This document shows, one piece after another, positions 1-8,262 of a stretch of DNA of 64,000 nt (position 1 is its first letter; every line of letters starts with the position of its first letter). The notes beneath the pieces were generated by a model. It made no database searches. It was not told the DNA's origin and was given only the letters and a program-made list of their open reading frames with translations. Made by a program: the position numbers and the translations under genes. Origin of the DNA: Psychromicrobium lacuslunae (GTDB lineage: Bacteria > Actinomycetota > Actinomycetes > Actinomycetales > Micrococcaceae); contig NZ_CP011005.1 of the NCBI RefSeq assembly GCF_000950575.1, positions 2,418,001 to 2,482,000 on the forward strand, written 5' to 3'.

Positions 1-1
1 T

Positions 2-1243
2 GGTGACCTGGCCACCGCCGTCGAGGAATCCGTGCATGGCATTCGGGTGCTCAAGGCCTTCGGCAGGAGCCGTGAGGCCTTGGAGAACTTCAGCGATCAG
101 GCCGAGGAGCTGCGCGAAACCGAGATCTCCAAAGCGAAGTCTCTTGCCACCTACTCACTGGTGATCAGCCTACTGCCCGAGCTTGCGCTGGGCTCCGGAC
201 TGATCGTCGGCATCCTCCTGGTAGCCAATGGCACCCTGACGGTGGGCGCGCTGGTGGCGTTCTTTGCTACCGCAGCGGTGGTCGCTACCCCGGTGGAGTT
301 CATGGGCCCACTGATGGCAATGTCACTGACCATGAAAACCGCGGTGGAACGGTTCTATGAAGTGATGGACGCCACGAACACCATCACCGACCCCGCGCAA
401 CCAAGCGAACTCAACCAGCCAAGAGGCGCTGTCGAATTCCAACAAGTTGGCTTCCGTTACGCCGATGCCAAGAGCAATATTTTGCGCGATGTGAACCTCA
501 GCATTCGCCCGGGTGAAACCATGGCGTTGGTCGGGGTGACCGGTTGCGGTAAATCCACCCTGCTGCAATTGGTGCCGCGGCTTTATGAGGTGAGTTCCGG
601 TGCGATCAGCATCGACGGCGTCGACGTGCGGGAACTATCTTTGGACAGGCTACGGACCTTAGTGTCAGTCGCCTTCGAAGACACCACATTGTTCTCCTCT
701 TCGGTTCGAGACAATGTACTGCTCGGCACCGGCCTGGACCCTGCCAGCCCCGCCGCCGACAAGGTACTGGAGGAGGCGCTCGACGTCGCCCAAGCACACT
801 TCGCCTATTCGCTTCCCGAGGGCGTTGACACCCTGATTGGCGAGGAAGGACTCAGCCTCTCCGGTGGCCAGCGGCAACGCGTCGCACTGGCTCGCGCGAT
901 TGCTTCCAAACCCGCCGTCCTAGTACTAGACGATCCGCTCTCCGCACTGGACGTGAACACCGAGGAATTGGTGGAGGGCAGGCTCCGTGAGGTACTCGCT
1001 GAGACCACCACGCTGATCGTGGCGCACCGACCCTCCACGGTAGCGATGGCGGATCGGGTCGCCCTGATGGAGAACGGCACGATTAGCGCGGTGGGCACCC
1101 ACTCCGAGCTGCTGGCCAGCAACGCGCACTACCGTTACGTGCTGGCCAGCCTGAATGAAGAGCCGAAGGATCTGGATAGCGAACTCGAAGACGATGACAA
1201 CGATCTTGATGATCTGCCGGGACTGAGCGAGGTAAAAGCATGA
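2..1243 (+). CDS. ABC exporter half-transporter, degenerate-site subunit (5' end outside window)
   Basis: The frame is open from the left edge, so most of the membrane domain is missing. What remains is the last transmembrane segments (about bases 150-340) and a complete nucleotide-binding domain: Walker A GVTGCGKS near 533-556, signature LSGGQ near 857-871, Walker B ending LVLDDP near 917-937, and the H-loop in VAHRPST. Active exporters have Glu after the Walker B Asp; here it is Asp, and the Q-loop position reads Glu (AFEDTTLF). Such changes mark the non-hydrolysing half of heterodimeric exporters of the TM287/288 type. The stop overlaps the next start (ATGA), so the two halves are co-translated. 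The substrate is unknown; lipid, drug or peptide export is typical of the family. Confidence 0.93.
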   Translation, partial: GDLATAVEESVHGIRVLKAFGRSREALENFSDQAEELRETEISKAKSLATYSLVISLLPELALGSGLIVGILLVANGTLTVGALVAFFATAAVVATPVEFMGPLMAMSLTMKTAVERFYEVMDATNTITDPAQPSELNQPRGAVEFQQVGFRYADAKSNILRDVNLSIRPGETMALVGVTGCGKSTLLQLVPRLYEVSSGAISIDGVDVRELSLDRLRTLVSVAFEDTTLFSSSVRDNVLLGTGLDPASPAADKVLEEALDVAQAHFAYSLPEGVDTLIGEEGLSLSGGQRQRVALARAIASKPAVLVLDDPLSALDVNTEELVEGRLREVLAETTTLIVAHRPSTVAMADRVALMENGTISAVGTHSELLASNAHYRYVLASLNEEPKDLDSELEDDDNDLDDLPGLSEVKA

Positions 1244-3057
1244 GCATGGGCACCGCCGATGAAGATCGGATCAAACTCAATACCGCGGATTCAAAGTTAG
1301 TTCGCAAGCGGTCGCTCAAGCTGCTCGGCTCGCTGATTAGCCCGGTCCGTGGCCGCTTCATCTACACCATTGTCTTAGTGGTGCTCTCCCAGGCCACTAG
1401 GGTGGCCGGCCCGTTGCTGATCGCGTTCGGCATTGACCACGCGCTGCCTTCGATGATCAACGGGAACCCCGCACTACTGCTCTTCACCGGTGGCGGCTAC
1501 ATTCTGGCCGCGGTACTCACTTCGGTGATGACGGCAGGCTATGTCACGGCCACGGCTCAGCTGAGTCAGGCGATGCTGTTGGATCTACGACGCCGAGTGT
1601 TCCGGCACACCCAACGGCTCAGCTTAGAGTTTCACGAGAAGTACACCTCGGGCAGGATCATCGCCCGGCAGACCTCGGACCTGGAGGCGCTCCGCGAATT
1701 GCTCGATTCGGGTGTTTCGTCCCTGGCCTCCGGCATTGTGTTTATGCTCTTCACCGCGATCAGCATCTTCGCGCTGGACTGGCAGACCGGCATCGTGGTG
1801 CTGCTCGCTGGCATCCCGATGTTCTTCCTGGCGCGCTGGTACCAGACTCGTTCGCAGCTGGCCTTCCGTGCCTCCCGCGTGGTCTCGGCCAAGCTGATCG
1901 TGCACTTCGTGGAGACCATGACGGGCATTCGCGCGGTCAAGGCTTTCCGCCGAGAAAAGGATAACGGCGCCCGCTATTCGGAACTGGCCGAGGACTACCG
2001 CAAGGTCACGGTTCGATCGATCAACCTTAACGGCATCTTCCAGCCCGGGCTGATTTTGATCGGCAATGTTACGGTCGCGGTGGTGCTCTTGCTCGGTGGT
2101 TTCCGGGTACTCGAAGGCGGCTTAGCCGTCGGCGCGCTCCTAGCGCTCATTCTCTCCACCAAGCGTTTCTTCTCCCCAGTGGATCAAATGGCAATGTTCT
2201 ACACTTCCTTCCAATCTGCTCAGGCTGCTTTGGAGAAAGTCTCCGGTCTGCTGGAAGAAGTGCCGACCGTCAGGCCGCCGAGTGAGCCAATAGCGCTGCC
2301 GCAGCCTCGTGGCGAGCTAGTGTTCCGCGGCGTTGAGTTCCGCTACGGCGACGGCCCAGTGGTGCTACCCAAGATGGACCTCAGCATTCCTGCTGGTCAG
2401 ACCGTTGCGGTAGTAGGGCAAACCGGCGCTGGCAAGTCCACCTTGGCCAAACTAGTCGCCCGGTTCTACGACGTTTCGGCGGGTTCATTGACTCTCGACG
2501 GGGTACCGCTCAATCGGCTCTCCAACGAAGATCTGCGCCGCGCCGTGGTGATGGTGACCCAGGAGGCCTTCCTGTTCAGCGGCACTGTGGCGGAGAACAT
2601 TGCATTGGGCAAGCCCTCGGCCAGCCGCGCGGAAATTGAGGCCGCGGCTCGAGCCGTTGGTGCTCACGATTTCATTATGGAGCTGCCGGAAGACTACGAC
2701 ACCGACGTGAACAAGCGTGGCGGCCGGGTCTCTGCCGGGCAGCGCCAGTTGCTCTCCTTCGCTCGCGCCTTCCTGGCTTCGCCCGCGGTGCTGATCCTAG
2801 ACGAGGCCACTGCCTCACTGGACATCCCCTCCGAGCGAGTCGTGCAGCAAGGCCTGCAGAGCCTGTTGGGTTCAGTTGCAGGCACTTCCCGAACCGCAAT
2901 CATCATCGCGCACCGGCTCTCCACAGTAGAAATCGCTGATCGAGTGCTCGTGGTGCATGATGGCCGGATCATTGAGGATGGCACACCGGAGGAACTAATC
3001 TCCTCCGGTGGTCGCTTCGCCAAGCTGCACGGAGCCTGGCAAGACTCGCTGGTTTAG
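1240..3057 (+). CDS. ABC exporter half-transporter, catalytic subunit
   Basis: This 605-residue protein has a six-helix ABC exporter membrane domain (residues about 30-325) and a C-terminal ATPase domain. Visible motifs are Walker A GQTGAGKS (393-400), Q-loop Gln441, a deviant signature VSAGQ (497-501) in place of LSGGQ, Walker [10 protein letters not shown] with the catalytic Glu522, and H-loop IIAHRLST. The consensus Walker B Glu here and the deviant signature complement the preceding protein, which has Asp and a good LSGGQ. One canonical and one degenerate ATP site would form in the heterodimer. The start overlaps the upstream stop by four bases. The cargo cannot be read from the sequence. 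Confidence 0.95.
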   Translation: MSMGTADEDRIKLNTADSKLVRKRSLKLLGSLISPVRGRFIYTIVLVVLSQATRVAGPLLIAFGIDHALPSMINGNPALLLFTGGGYILAAVLTSVMTAGYVTATAQLSQAMLLDLRRRVFRHTQRLSLEFHEKYTSGRIIARQTSDLEALRELLDSGVSSLASGIVFMLFTAISIFALDWQTGIVVLLAGIPMFFLARWYQTRSQLAFRASRVVSAKLIVHFVETMTGIRAVKAFRREKDNGARYSELAEDYRKVTVRSINLNGIFQPGLILIGNVTVAVVLLLGGFRVLEGGLAVGALLALILSTKRFFSPVDQMAMFYTSFQSAQAALEKVSGLLEEVPTVRPPSEPIALPQPRGELVFRGVEFRYGDGPVVLPKMDLSIPAGQTVAVVGQTGAGKSTLAKLVARFYDVSAGSLTLDGVPLNRLSNEDLRRAVVMVTQEAFLFSGTVAENIALGKPSASRAEIEAAARAVGAHDFIMELPEDYDTDVNKRGGRVSAGQRQLLSFARAFLASPAVLILDEATASLDIPSERVVQQGLQSLLGSVAGTSRTAIIIAHRLSTVEIADRVLVVHDGRIIEDGTPEELISSGGRFAKLHGAWQDSLV

Positions 3058-3177
3058 CCGGGCTTTTAACCGGTTTTGGCTCCGGCTTAGCCGACCGGCG
3101 TCGTCCGCGTTTGAGTGGGCGGCGCTAGTCGGCTATTCTTGAGAGGTTGCTTTCTGGAGAACCTTCCAGAAAAGCAT

Positions 3178-3254
3178 CGGGGTGTGGCGCAGCTTGGTAG
3201 CGCGCGTCGTTCGGGACGACGAGGCCGCAGGTTCAAATCCTGTCACCCCGACCA
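3178..3254 (+). tRNA. tRNA-Pro (anticodon CGG)
   Basis: A full cloverleaf is visible. The acceptor stem CGGGGTG (3178-3184) pairs with CACCCCG (3244-3250), followed by discriminator A and an encoded CCA (3252-3254). The anticodon stem CGTCG/CGACG encloses loop TTCGGGA with anticodon CGG at 3212-3214, which reads Pro codon CCG. The T-loop GTTCAAATC is canonical. The sequence upstream (3058-3177) holds no gene. An open frame running across this tRNA is spurious. Confidence 0.97.
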
Positions 3255-3396
3255 TAGCTGGAACATGATCCAGCACTTCCAACTGCCTTGCCAAGCAGGC
3301 GTTGCTTTAGATCACTTCTCAACCAGCCAAGCAGTTTATTGGCAGATCTTTCCACTAAACGCTTCCCTCTTCGTTTAGTATTATGTACCATTTCAC

Positions 3397-3423
3397 ATAT
3401 CACGTGATACATATCACATGACG
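3397..3423 (+). promoter_or_regulatory. Tandem 14-bp operator-like repeats before the amino-acid importer
   Basis: Two adjacent 14-bp units, CATATCACGTGATA (3397-3410) and CATATCACATGAC (3411-3423), lie 29 bases before the ATPase start. The first contains the perfect 12-bp palindrome TATCACGTGATA (3399-3410). The surrounding bases (3380-3420) are much more AT-rich than the region, as expected for a promoter. The GntR-family regulator at the end of this gene group is the natural candidate to bind here; that link is an inference. Confidence 0.6.
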
Positions 3424-3451
3424 ACTGGTACTCCTCGCACGAAAGATCCTC

Positions 3452-4237
3452 ATGGCCCTCTCAGGTATTGCTGCCGACAGCACAGCTGTTCGCTTCGGCA
3501 TCCAGCTGGATAACATCTCTAAACGCTACGGCGACAACCTGGTCCTCGATGACGTGTCTCTACACGTCGAACCGGGCACCGTAACCGCCCTGATCGGCCC
3601 CTCGGGAGCGGGCAAAAGCACCTTCCTGAGATGCATTAACCTGCTCGAGCGTCCGGATTCGGGCACCATCCGGGTGGCTCAGCACACCATCGAACCTGGC
3701 AGGGTGATTAATAACCGAGACCTCGCTACGCTGCGTCGCACCGTCGGCATGGTTTTCCAATCCTTCAACCTGTTCCCGCACATGTCAGCCTTGCAGAACA
3801 TCAGCTTCCCGCAGCAGCGAGTCTTAGGACGCAGCAAGGAAAAAGCTGATGAGCGCGCCCTGCAGTTGCTGGATCGAGTAGGACTCAAGGAGAAGGCGCA
3901 TCAGCACCCAGGCCGCTGCTCGGGTGGGCAGCAGCAGCGCATTGCGATCGCTCGCGCGCTGGCTCTCGACCCGAGCATTATGCTCTTCGACGAACCCACC
4001 TCAGCGCTGGATCCCGAGGTAGGGCTCGAAGTGCTCGCGGTGATGCGCGAGCTGGCAGCCGAGGGTATGACGATGATCGTGGTCACCCACGAAATGCAGT
4101 TTGCCCGAGACGTCTCGGACACTCTGGTAGTGATGGCGGACTGCAAGATCATCGAGCAGGGCTCCCCCGACGCCGTGATGAGCGATCCGCAGCAAGCCCG
4201 CACTCGGCAATTTCTGCGTGCCGTGTTGGAGCGCTGA
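3452..4237 (+). CDS. Polar amino-acid ABC importer, ATP-binding protein
   Basis: This 261-residue cytoplasmic ATPase is of the GlnQ/HisP type that powers polar amino-acid uptake. It has Walker A GPSGAGKST (about 49-57), Q-loop FQSFNLFPH, signature CSGGQQQR (a Cys in the first position, where Leu is usual), Walker B IMLFDEPTSALDPE and H-loop VVTHEMQF. Length and order are normal for the family. It is the first gene of a run: the next permease starts one base after its stop, and a second permease, a lipoprotein, an ornithine-cyclodeaminase-like enzyme and a GntR regulator follow. The substrate is probably an amino acid or amino-acid derivative used as nutrient; the exact one is unknown. Confidence 0.93.
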   Translation: MALSGIAADSTAVRFGIQLDNISKRYGDNLVLDDVSLHVEPGTVTALIGPSGAGKSTFLRCINLLERPDSGTIRVAQHTIEPGRVINNRDLATLRRTVGMVFQSFNLFPHMSALQNISFPQQRVLGRSKEKADERALQLLDRVGLKEKAHQHPGRCSGGQQQRIAIARALALDPSIMLFDEPTSALDPEVGLEVLAVMRELAAEGMTMIVVTHEMQFARDVSDTLVVMADCKIIEQGSPDAVMSDPQQARTRQFLRAVLER

Positions 4238-4238
4238 G

Positions 4239-4883
4239 ATGGACGCCTTCACCGCCGTCTTGCAGGGCTTACCAATGACCCTGCTTCTGACGTTCGCCGC
4301 CTTCGCGATCGGCATCGTTGGCGCAGTTCCGCTCGCCGTCGGACTGTCCGCGCAGAACTGGCTGGTTCGGCTGCTCTGCAGGCTCTTTGTTGACCTGGTC
4401 CGAGGGGTGCCAATTATCGTCTGGCTCTTCTTACTGAAGTTCGGCATCCAGATCGGCACCTTCAAGTTCAACCCGGTGGCCGCTGCCATTGTTGGCCTCG
4501 GTGTGGTCTCCATCGCCTATCTGGCGGAAATTTATCGGGGTGGCTTACAAGCTGTCCCGCGTGGTCAAGGCGAGGCCTCCGATGCTCTGGGGCTGAGCCG
4601 CAGCACCACCTTCTATCGAGTGATGGTCCCGCAGGCTTTCCGAGTGGTTTCACCGTCAATCGCCACCTATCTCACCGGGCTGCTCAAAGATTCTTCGATC
4701 GCTTCGACCATCATCGTCAGCGAAATGGTCTTCCAATCCCAGTCCTTCGCCCGGCAACATCCAACCGTCGAGGGCATCCTGCCCTACGTCTTCGTCGGCG
4801 TGCTTTACATCGTGCTGAGCCTGCCGGTCGCCTATATTTCACGCCGTCTTGACGCCCGGATGAGGAAGGCCATTTACGTATGA
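4239..4883 (+). CDS. Polar amino-acid ABC importer, permease 1
   Basis: This is an inner-membrane permease of the HisM/HisQ/GlnP type, about 214 residues. It has the EAA-like coupling loop EASDALGLSRSTTFYRVMVPQ that docks the ATPase, and several hydrophobic helices. I take the ATG at 4239, one base after the ATPase stop and with a GGAG upstream, rather than the in-frame GTG at 4218, which would overlap the previous gene. Its stop overlaps the next start (ATGA), so the permeases are translationally coupled and probably form a heterodimer. Confidence 0.92.
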   Translation: MDAFTAVLQGLPMTLLLTFAAFAIGIVGAVPLAVGLSAQNWLVRLLCRLFVDLVRGVPIIVWLFLLKFGIQIGTFKFNPVAAAIVGLGVVSIAYLAEIYRGGLQAVPRGQGEASDALGLSRSTTFYRVMVPQAFRVVSPSIATYLTGLLKDSSIASTIIVSEMVFQSQSFARQHPTVEGILPYVFVGVLYIVLSLPVAYISRRLDARMRKAIYV

Positions 4884-5533
4884 GCTGGCTAACAGATTGG
4901 CTAAATTATCTGCCGCAAATGGCTTCCGGGCTGAGCGTCAGCTTGTTGATCGCTGGCATCTCAATCTTGTTGGGTTTCCCGCTCGGTCTAGGACTCGGAG
5001 TGTTGGTGACTCACCGCAATCTCGTTCTCCGCACCCTGGCACTGGCCATCGTCGAGATTGGCCGCGGTGCACCCGCCCTAGTGATCCTCTACCTCTTTTA
5101 CTATGGTCTGCCAAAGTTCGGTATCGCTTTCGAGAGCATCACAGCAGCCTGTCTGGCACTCACCTGGAACGCGGCAGCCTATTCAAGCGAAATCATCCGG
5201 GCCGGTCTGCAGTCGGTGGCCCGTGGCCAGCATGAGGCGTCAAGCGCGCTCGGCCTCTCCGGTCGGGATGCCTTCTTCCGAGTGGTCATGCCGCAGGGCA
5301 TCAGATCAGCAATTCCAGGCCTGATGGGCGTCGCCATCCAAATGTTCCAGGGCACCTCCTTGGCCTACGCCATTGCAGTACCTGAGCTAATGAAGACCGC
5401 CTACAACATTGGCAGCCAGGATTTCAACTACCTACAGGTCTTCACGCTCGCTGGCATCTGTTACGCGGTGATCTCGATGCCCGCCACATGGATCACCGTC
5501 TTCTTTGAAAAACGCCTAGCCAGGCACGCCTGA
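4880..5533 (+). CDS. Polar amino-acid ABC importer, permease 2
   Basis: The second permease has 217 residues and the same fold as its neighbour. It carries an EAA-like loop, EASSALGLSGRDAFFRVVMPQ, followed by GIRSAIPGL. Its first four bases overlap the stop of permease 1. The two permeases differ in sequence, so the membrane part is a heterodimer, as in the HisQM system. The lipoprotein gene follows after 45 bases with its own strong Shine-Dalgarno site (AGGAGG near 5570). Confidence 0.92.
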   Translation: MSWLTDWLNYLPQMASGLSVSLLIAGISILLGFPLGLGLGVLVTHRNLVLRTLALAIVEIGRGAPALVILYLFYYGLPKFGIAFESITAACLALTWNAAAYSSEIIRAGLQSVARGQHEASSALGLSGRDAFFRVVMPQGIRSAIPGLMGVAIQMFQGTSLAYAIAVPELMKTAYNIGSQDFNYLQVFTLAGICYAVISMPATWITVFFEKRLARHA

Positions 5534-5578
5534 ACCTTCGCATCACACTCGCAACACATCACAACATCAGGAGGAACC

Positions 5579-6451
5579 ATGAAATCAACTCGACTCAAGG
5601 GCGCCGCGATCATCGCAGCTGGCGCGCTCACCCTAGGGCTTAGCCTCACTGCTTGCGGGGGCGGCAGCACAACGGCCAACTCCGGCTGCAAACCAAAACA
5701 CGAAGGAATTCAAACCATTGCGGCTGGCAAACTCACGGTCGGCGTGATTGATATTCCACCGTTCAGTAGCTATAACAGTGGAAAGCCAAGCGGCATCGAC
5801 ATCGACATCCTGAGCAAAATCGCCAAGGATGAATGCCTCGAGCTGGCTTACCAGCAAGCTACTTACGCTGACGCCGTGCAGTCGATCTCCGGCAACAACA
5901 TCGACCTAGCAGTGGGCACCATCGACGCCACCGAGAAGCGCCTCAAAGCCGTGGACTTCTCAGCTTCGACCTATCTCGACGGAATGGGCATCGCCTCCAA
6001 GTCTGCTGCCACCACGGTGACCGATCTGGAGAAAATGAAGAAAGTTGGTACCATCGACGGCTACCTCTGGGTCGAGGATCTCAAGAAGATTCTGGGCGAT
6101 AAGCTCACCACGTACCCCAGCAGCGTTGAACTCAAAGCCGATTTCGACGCCGGTCGCCTCGATGCTGCGGTCGATGCCTACGGTGTGCAGGTTCTTCAGT
6201 TCAAGGGCAATTCCGCAATCACCGTCGCCCTCTCCAACGACAAGCCGGATCCCCGGGTCGGCGCAATCACTCACGCACCCGAGGCCGCCTTCCCGATGAC
6301 TAAAGGAAATAACAGCCTCAAAGAAGCCCTCAATGCCGGCATTGCGGCACAGCATCAGGACGGCACCATCACCAAACTGCTGACCGGCGCCGGATTGTCG
6401 GAGGGACTCGGTAAGGTTGCCACTACTCAGTACATCGTGCCAGCTAGCTAA
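5579..6451 (+). CDS. Amino-acid-binding lipoprotein of the ABC importer
   Basis: This 290-residue solute-binding protein has a basic N-terminus, a hydrophobic stretch and lipobox LTAC with lipidated Cys26, then a Gly/Ser linker, so it is anchored to the outer face of the membrane. The mature part is a family-3 extracellular binding protein (KLTVGVIDIPPFSSYNSGKP near the mature start; later DLAVGTIDATEKRLKAVDFS). It captures ligand for the two permeases and the ATPase upstream. The binding pocket cannot be assigned a ligand by eye; the neighbouring ornithine-cyclodeaminase homologue suggests a basic or cyclic amino-acid derivative. Confidence 0.92.
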   Translation: MKSTRLKGAAIIAAGALTLGLSLTACGGGSTTANSGCKPKHEGIQTIAAGKLTVGVIDIPPFSSYNSGKPSGIDIDILSKIAKDECLELAYQQATYADAVQSISGNNIDLAVGTIDATEKRLKAVDFSASTYLDGMGIASKSAATTVTDLEKMKKVGTIDGYLWVEDLKKILGDKLTTYPSSVELKADFDAGRLDAAVDAYGVQVLQFKGNSAITVALSNDKPDPRVGAITHAPEAAFPMTKGNNSLKEALNAGIAAQHQDGTITKLLTGAGLSEGLGKVATTQYIVPAS

Positions 6452-6485
6452 GCTAGCCCACTAAGCTAGCGGTCAAGCTACCGGT
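6448..6485 (+). repeat. Degenerate 13-bp tandem repeats after the binding-protein gene
   Basis: Three head-to-tail units, CTAAGCTAGCCCA (6448-6460), CTAAGCTAGCGGT (6461-6473) and CAAGCTACCGGT (6474-6485), begin at the stop codon of the binding-protein gene. They share AAGCTAGC and could arise by slippage. No function is visible. Confidence 0.6.
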
Positions 6486-6516
6486 CAGACTGCCCCGCAG
6501 AGCGGTGTCATTAGCT

Positions 6517-6550
6517 TTTGGGTGCGGCGCGGGCGTGCGCCGCACCCAAA
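6517..6550 (+). terminator. Strong GC hairpin between the binding protein and the cyclodeaminase gene
   Basis: The arms TTTGGGTGCGGCGC (6517-6530) and GCGCCGCACCCAAA (6537-6550) pair perfectly with a six-base loop. There is no long T run after the stem, so full termination is uncertain. It may instead act as a stabiliser of the highly expressed transporter mRNA 3' end, or as a partial terminator that lowers expression of the downstream enzyme and regulator. Confidence 0.6.
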
Positions 6551-6569
6551 GGATCTTTGAGGAGTTCGG

Positions 6570-7517
6570 ATGAGTTTGAGCTATTTCGATGCCGAGGCGG
6601 TGCGGGCGGCACTCCCCTGGCACACCGCCGTCACTGCTTTGCACAACGCCCTGCGGCAAGGCGTCGACCCCGAGCAGGATAGCCCTCGGATCTTCAGCCC
6701 GGCACCGGGTGGGGAGTTCCTACTGATGCCCACCACGGGCTCGCGCTATAGCGGTCTGAAAGCTCTTACCGTCGCGCCGGAGAATCCGGCTCGCGGTTTG
6801 CAGAAAATTCAAGGCATCTACCTGCTAATCGATTCCGAAACACTGTCCCCGCTGGCCACCATGGACGGCAATGAACTGACCGCAATACGAACCCCGGCGG
6901 TCACCCTGCTTGCGGTCAGCCAAATGCTCGCGGCGGCTCCCGGCGGCGAGCCAACGCAGCCTAAACTACTTATTTTCGGGGCGGGCGTTCAGGCACTCAA
7001 TCATTTCCGGGCGGCCAACGTCTTGTTACCGCAGGCCACCGATTTCGCGGTGCTCGGTCAGCGGCCGGAGCGAGTACAAGCCCTGATCAGACAGCTCAAC
7101 ACGGAGGGGATCCAAGTTCGCCCGGCCGAACCTAGCGAGGTCTCCGACGCGGATATCATCCTGTGCACGACTTCCTCACGGACGCCGCTTTTCGATGGGA
7201 ATTCGGTAGCCCCCGGCACCATCGTGGCAGCTATCGGTCAGCACGGCCTGGATGCTCGTGAAGTTGACGCCGCCCTAGTGCGGCGCAGCGACGTCGTAGT
7301 AGAGTCCAGAACTGCCGCCTGGCGGGAAGCCGGAGATCTGATTCCGGCTCGTAGCGTCTCGGAGTGGCAGAGCATCCAACCCGCTAATCTGCAGGATCTG
7401 GTGAACGGCAAACTTCGTCGGAATGCTACGAAACCTTGTCTTTACAACGGGGTAGGAATGGCCTGGGAAGACCTAGTGATGGCCACCGTAGTGTATGAAG
7501 GAGGCAGCGGACGTTGA
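6570..7517 (+). CDS. Ornithine cyclodeaminase / mu-crystallin family protein
   Basis: This 315-residue NAD(P)-dependent protein belongs to the OCD/mu-crystallin family. Visible hallmarks are the conserved Lys in GLKALTVAPENP, the substrate-loop motif MDGNELTAIRTPAVTLLA and the nucleotide-binding turn FGAGVQALNHF. Family members deaminate ornithine to proline, reduce cyclic imino acids such as pyrroline-2-carboxylate, or serve in ectoine breakdown (EutC). Here it sits between an amino-acid importer and a GntR regulator, so a role in using the imported compound is likely. The exact reaction is not decidable from sequence. A good GAGGAG lies just before the ATG, and its stop overlaps the in-frame upstream extension of the next gene. 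Confidence 0.85.
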   Translation: MSLSYFDAEAVRAALPWHTAVTALHNALRQGVDPEQDSPRIFSPAPGGEFLLMPTTGSRYSGLKALTVAPENPARGLQKIQGIYLLIDSETLSPLATMDGNELTAIRTPAVTLLAVSQMLAAAPGGEPTQPKLLIFGAGVQALNHFRAANVLLPQATDFAVLGQRPERVQALIRQLNTEGIQVRPAEPSEVSDADIILCTTSSRTPLFDGNSVAPGTIVAAIGQHGLDAREVDAALVRRSDVVVESRTAAWREAGDLIPARSVSEWQSIQPANLQDLVNGKLRRNATKPCLYNGVGMAWEDLVMATVVYEGGSGR

Positions 7518-7540
7518 TATCTAAGCAAGGAGAACTCCCA

Positions 7541-8230
7541 GTGCAGGCCGATCAGAACCATCTCCCCCTCGCCCCGCTGGGCCGCCAACGAAGTCTTCGC
7601 GAATCGGTCACCGAATCACTACGCGCCGCCATTATTGCCGGTTCACTGAGCGAAGGTACTCTTTACTCGGCGCCTTCGTTGGGGGCCGCTTACGGAGTTT
7701 CGGCCACCCCAGTCCGAGAAGCCATGATGGACCTTGCTCGCGAAGGCCTGGTCGAGACGGTCAAGAACAAAGGCTTCCGGATCACCGCAATGAGCGATCG
7801 TGAGCTCGATGAGCTCACCCAGATTCGGCTGCTGTTGGAACCGCCAGTGATGGTGGATATCGCCGGTACCGTGCCACCCTCCGGTATTGCCATGTTGCAT
7901 GGTTTGGCTGATCATATTGTCGAGGCCGCACAGAGCGGCGACCTCGCCGCTTATTTGGCTGCCGATCGCGAGTTCCATGCCGAATTGCTGCGTTATTGCG
8001 GAAATGATCAGCTCGTCGAACTCGCCACCAATCTGCGCACCCGAACCCGGCTGTATGGTCTCAAGGCGCTGAGCGATAGTGACCAGCTCGCGGAGTCCGC
8101 CCAGGAGCACCACGAACTGCTTGATCTGATCGCGGCGGGCGATGGAAAAGCAGCAATGGCGTTCATGCAGCGCCACATCGGCCATGCTCGAGGGTTATGG
8201 GCCACCGGGGAGAGCGAAGCCGCTCGCTGA
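7541..8230 (+). CDS. GntR-family transcriptional regulator (FCD subfamily)
   Basis: I start this gene at GTG 7541, preceded by AAGGAG at about 7526-7531; an upstream in-frame TTG at 7514 lies inside the previous gene and has no ribosome site. The 229-residue protein has an N-terminal winged helix (RESVTESLRAAIIAG, then YGVSATPVREAMMDLAREGLV) and a helical FCD effector domain with acidic/His metal or ligand positions (LTQIRLLLEPP; DREFHAELL; HHELLDLIAAGD). It is the last gene of the amino-acid importer group and probably senses the imported compound or its product. The tandem repeats at 3397-3423 are a candidate operator. Confidence 0.9.
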   Translation: MQADQNHLPLAPLGRQRSLRESVTESLRAAIIAGSLSEGTLYSAPSLGAAYGVSATPVREAMMDLAREGLVETVKNKGFRITAMSDRELDELTQIRLLLEPPVMVDIAGTVPPSGIAMLHGLADHIVEAAQSGDLAAYLAADREFHAELLRYCGNDQLVELATNLRTRTRLYGLKALSDSDQLAESAQEHHELLDLIAAGDGKAAMAFMQRHIGHARGLWATGESEAAR

Positions 8231-8232
8231 GT

Positions 8233-8262
8233 CGTTCTAGAGAGCGTAATCCGCTCTAGACG
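8233..8262. terminator. Short dyad between convergent genes
   Basis: TCTAGAG (8236-8242) and CTCTAGA (8254-8260) form a 7-bp dyad with an 11-base loop, with CG/CG flanking bases that could extend it. It lies between the convergent GntR gene and acyl-CoA dehydrogenase gene and overlaps the stop of the latter. It is weak as a terminator. Confidence 0.35.

Noticed and set aside
3115-3378. Open reading frame of 87 codons around 3115-3378
   Set aside because: It runs straight through the tRNA-Pro gene and has no ribosome site or recognisable sequence.
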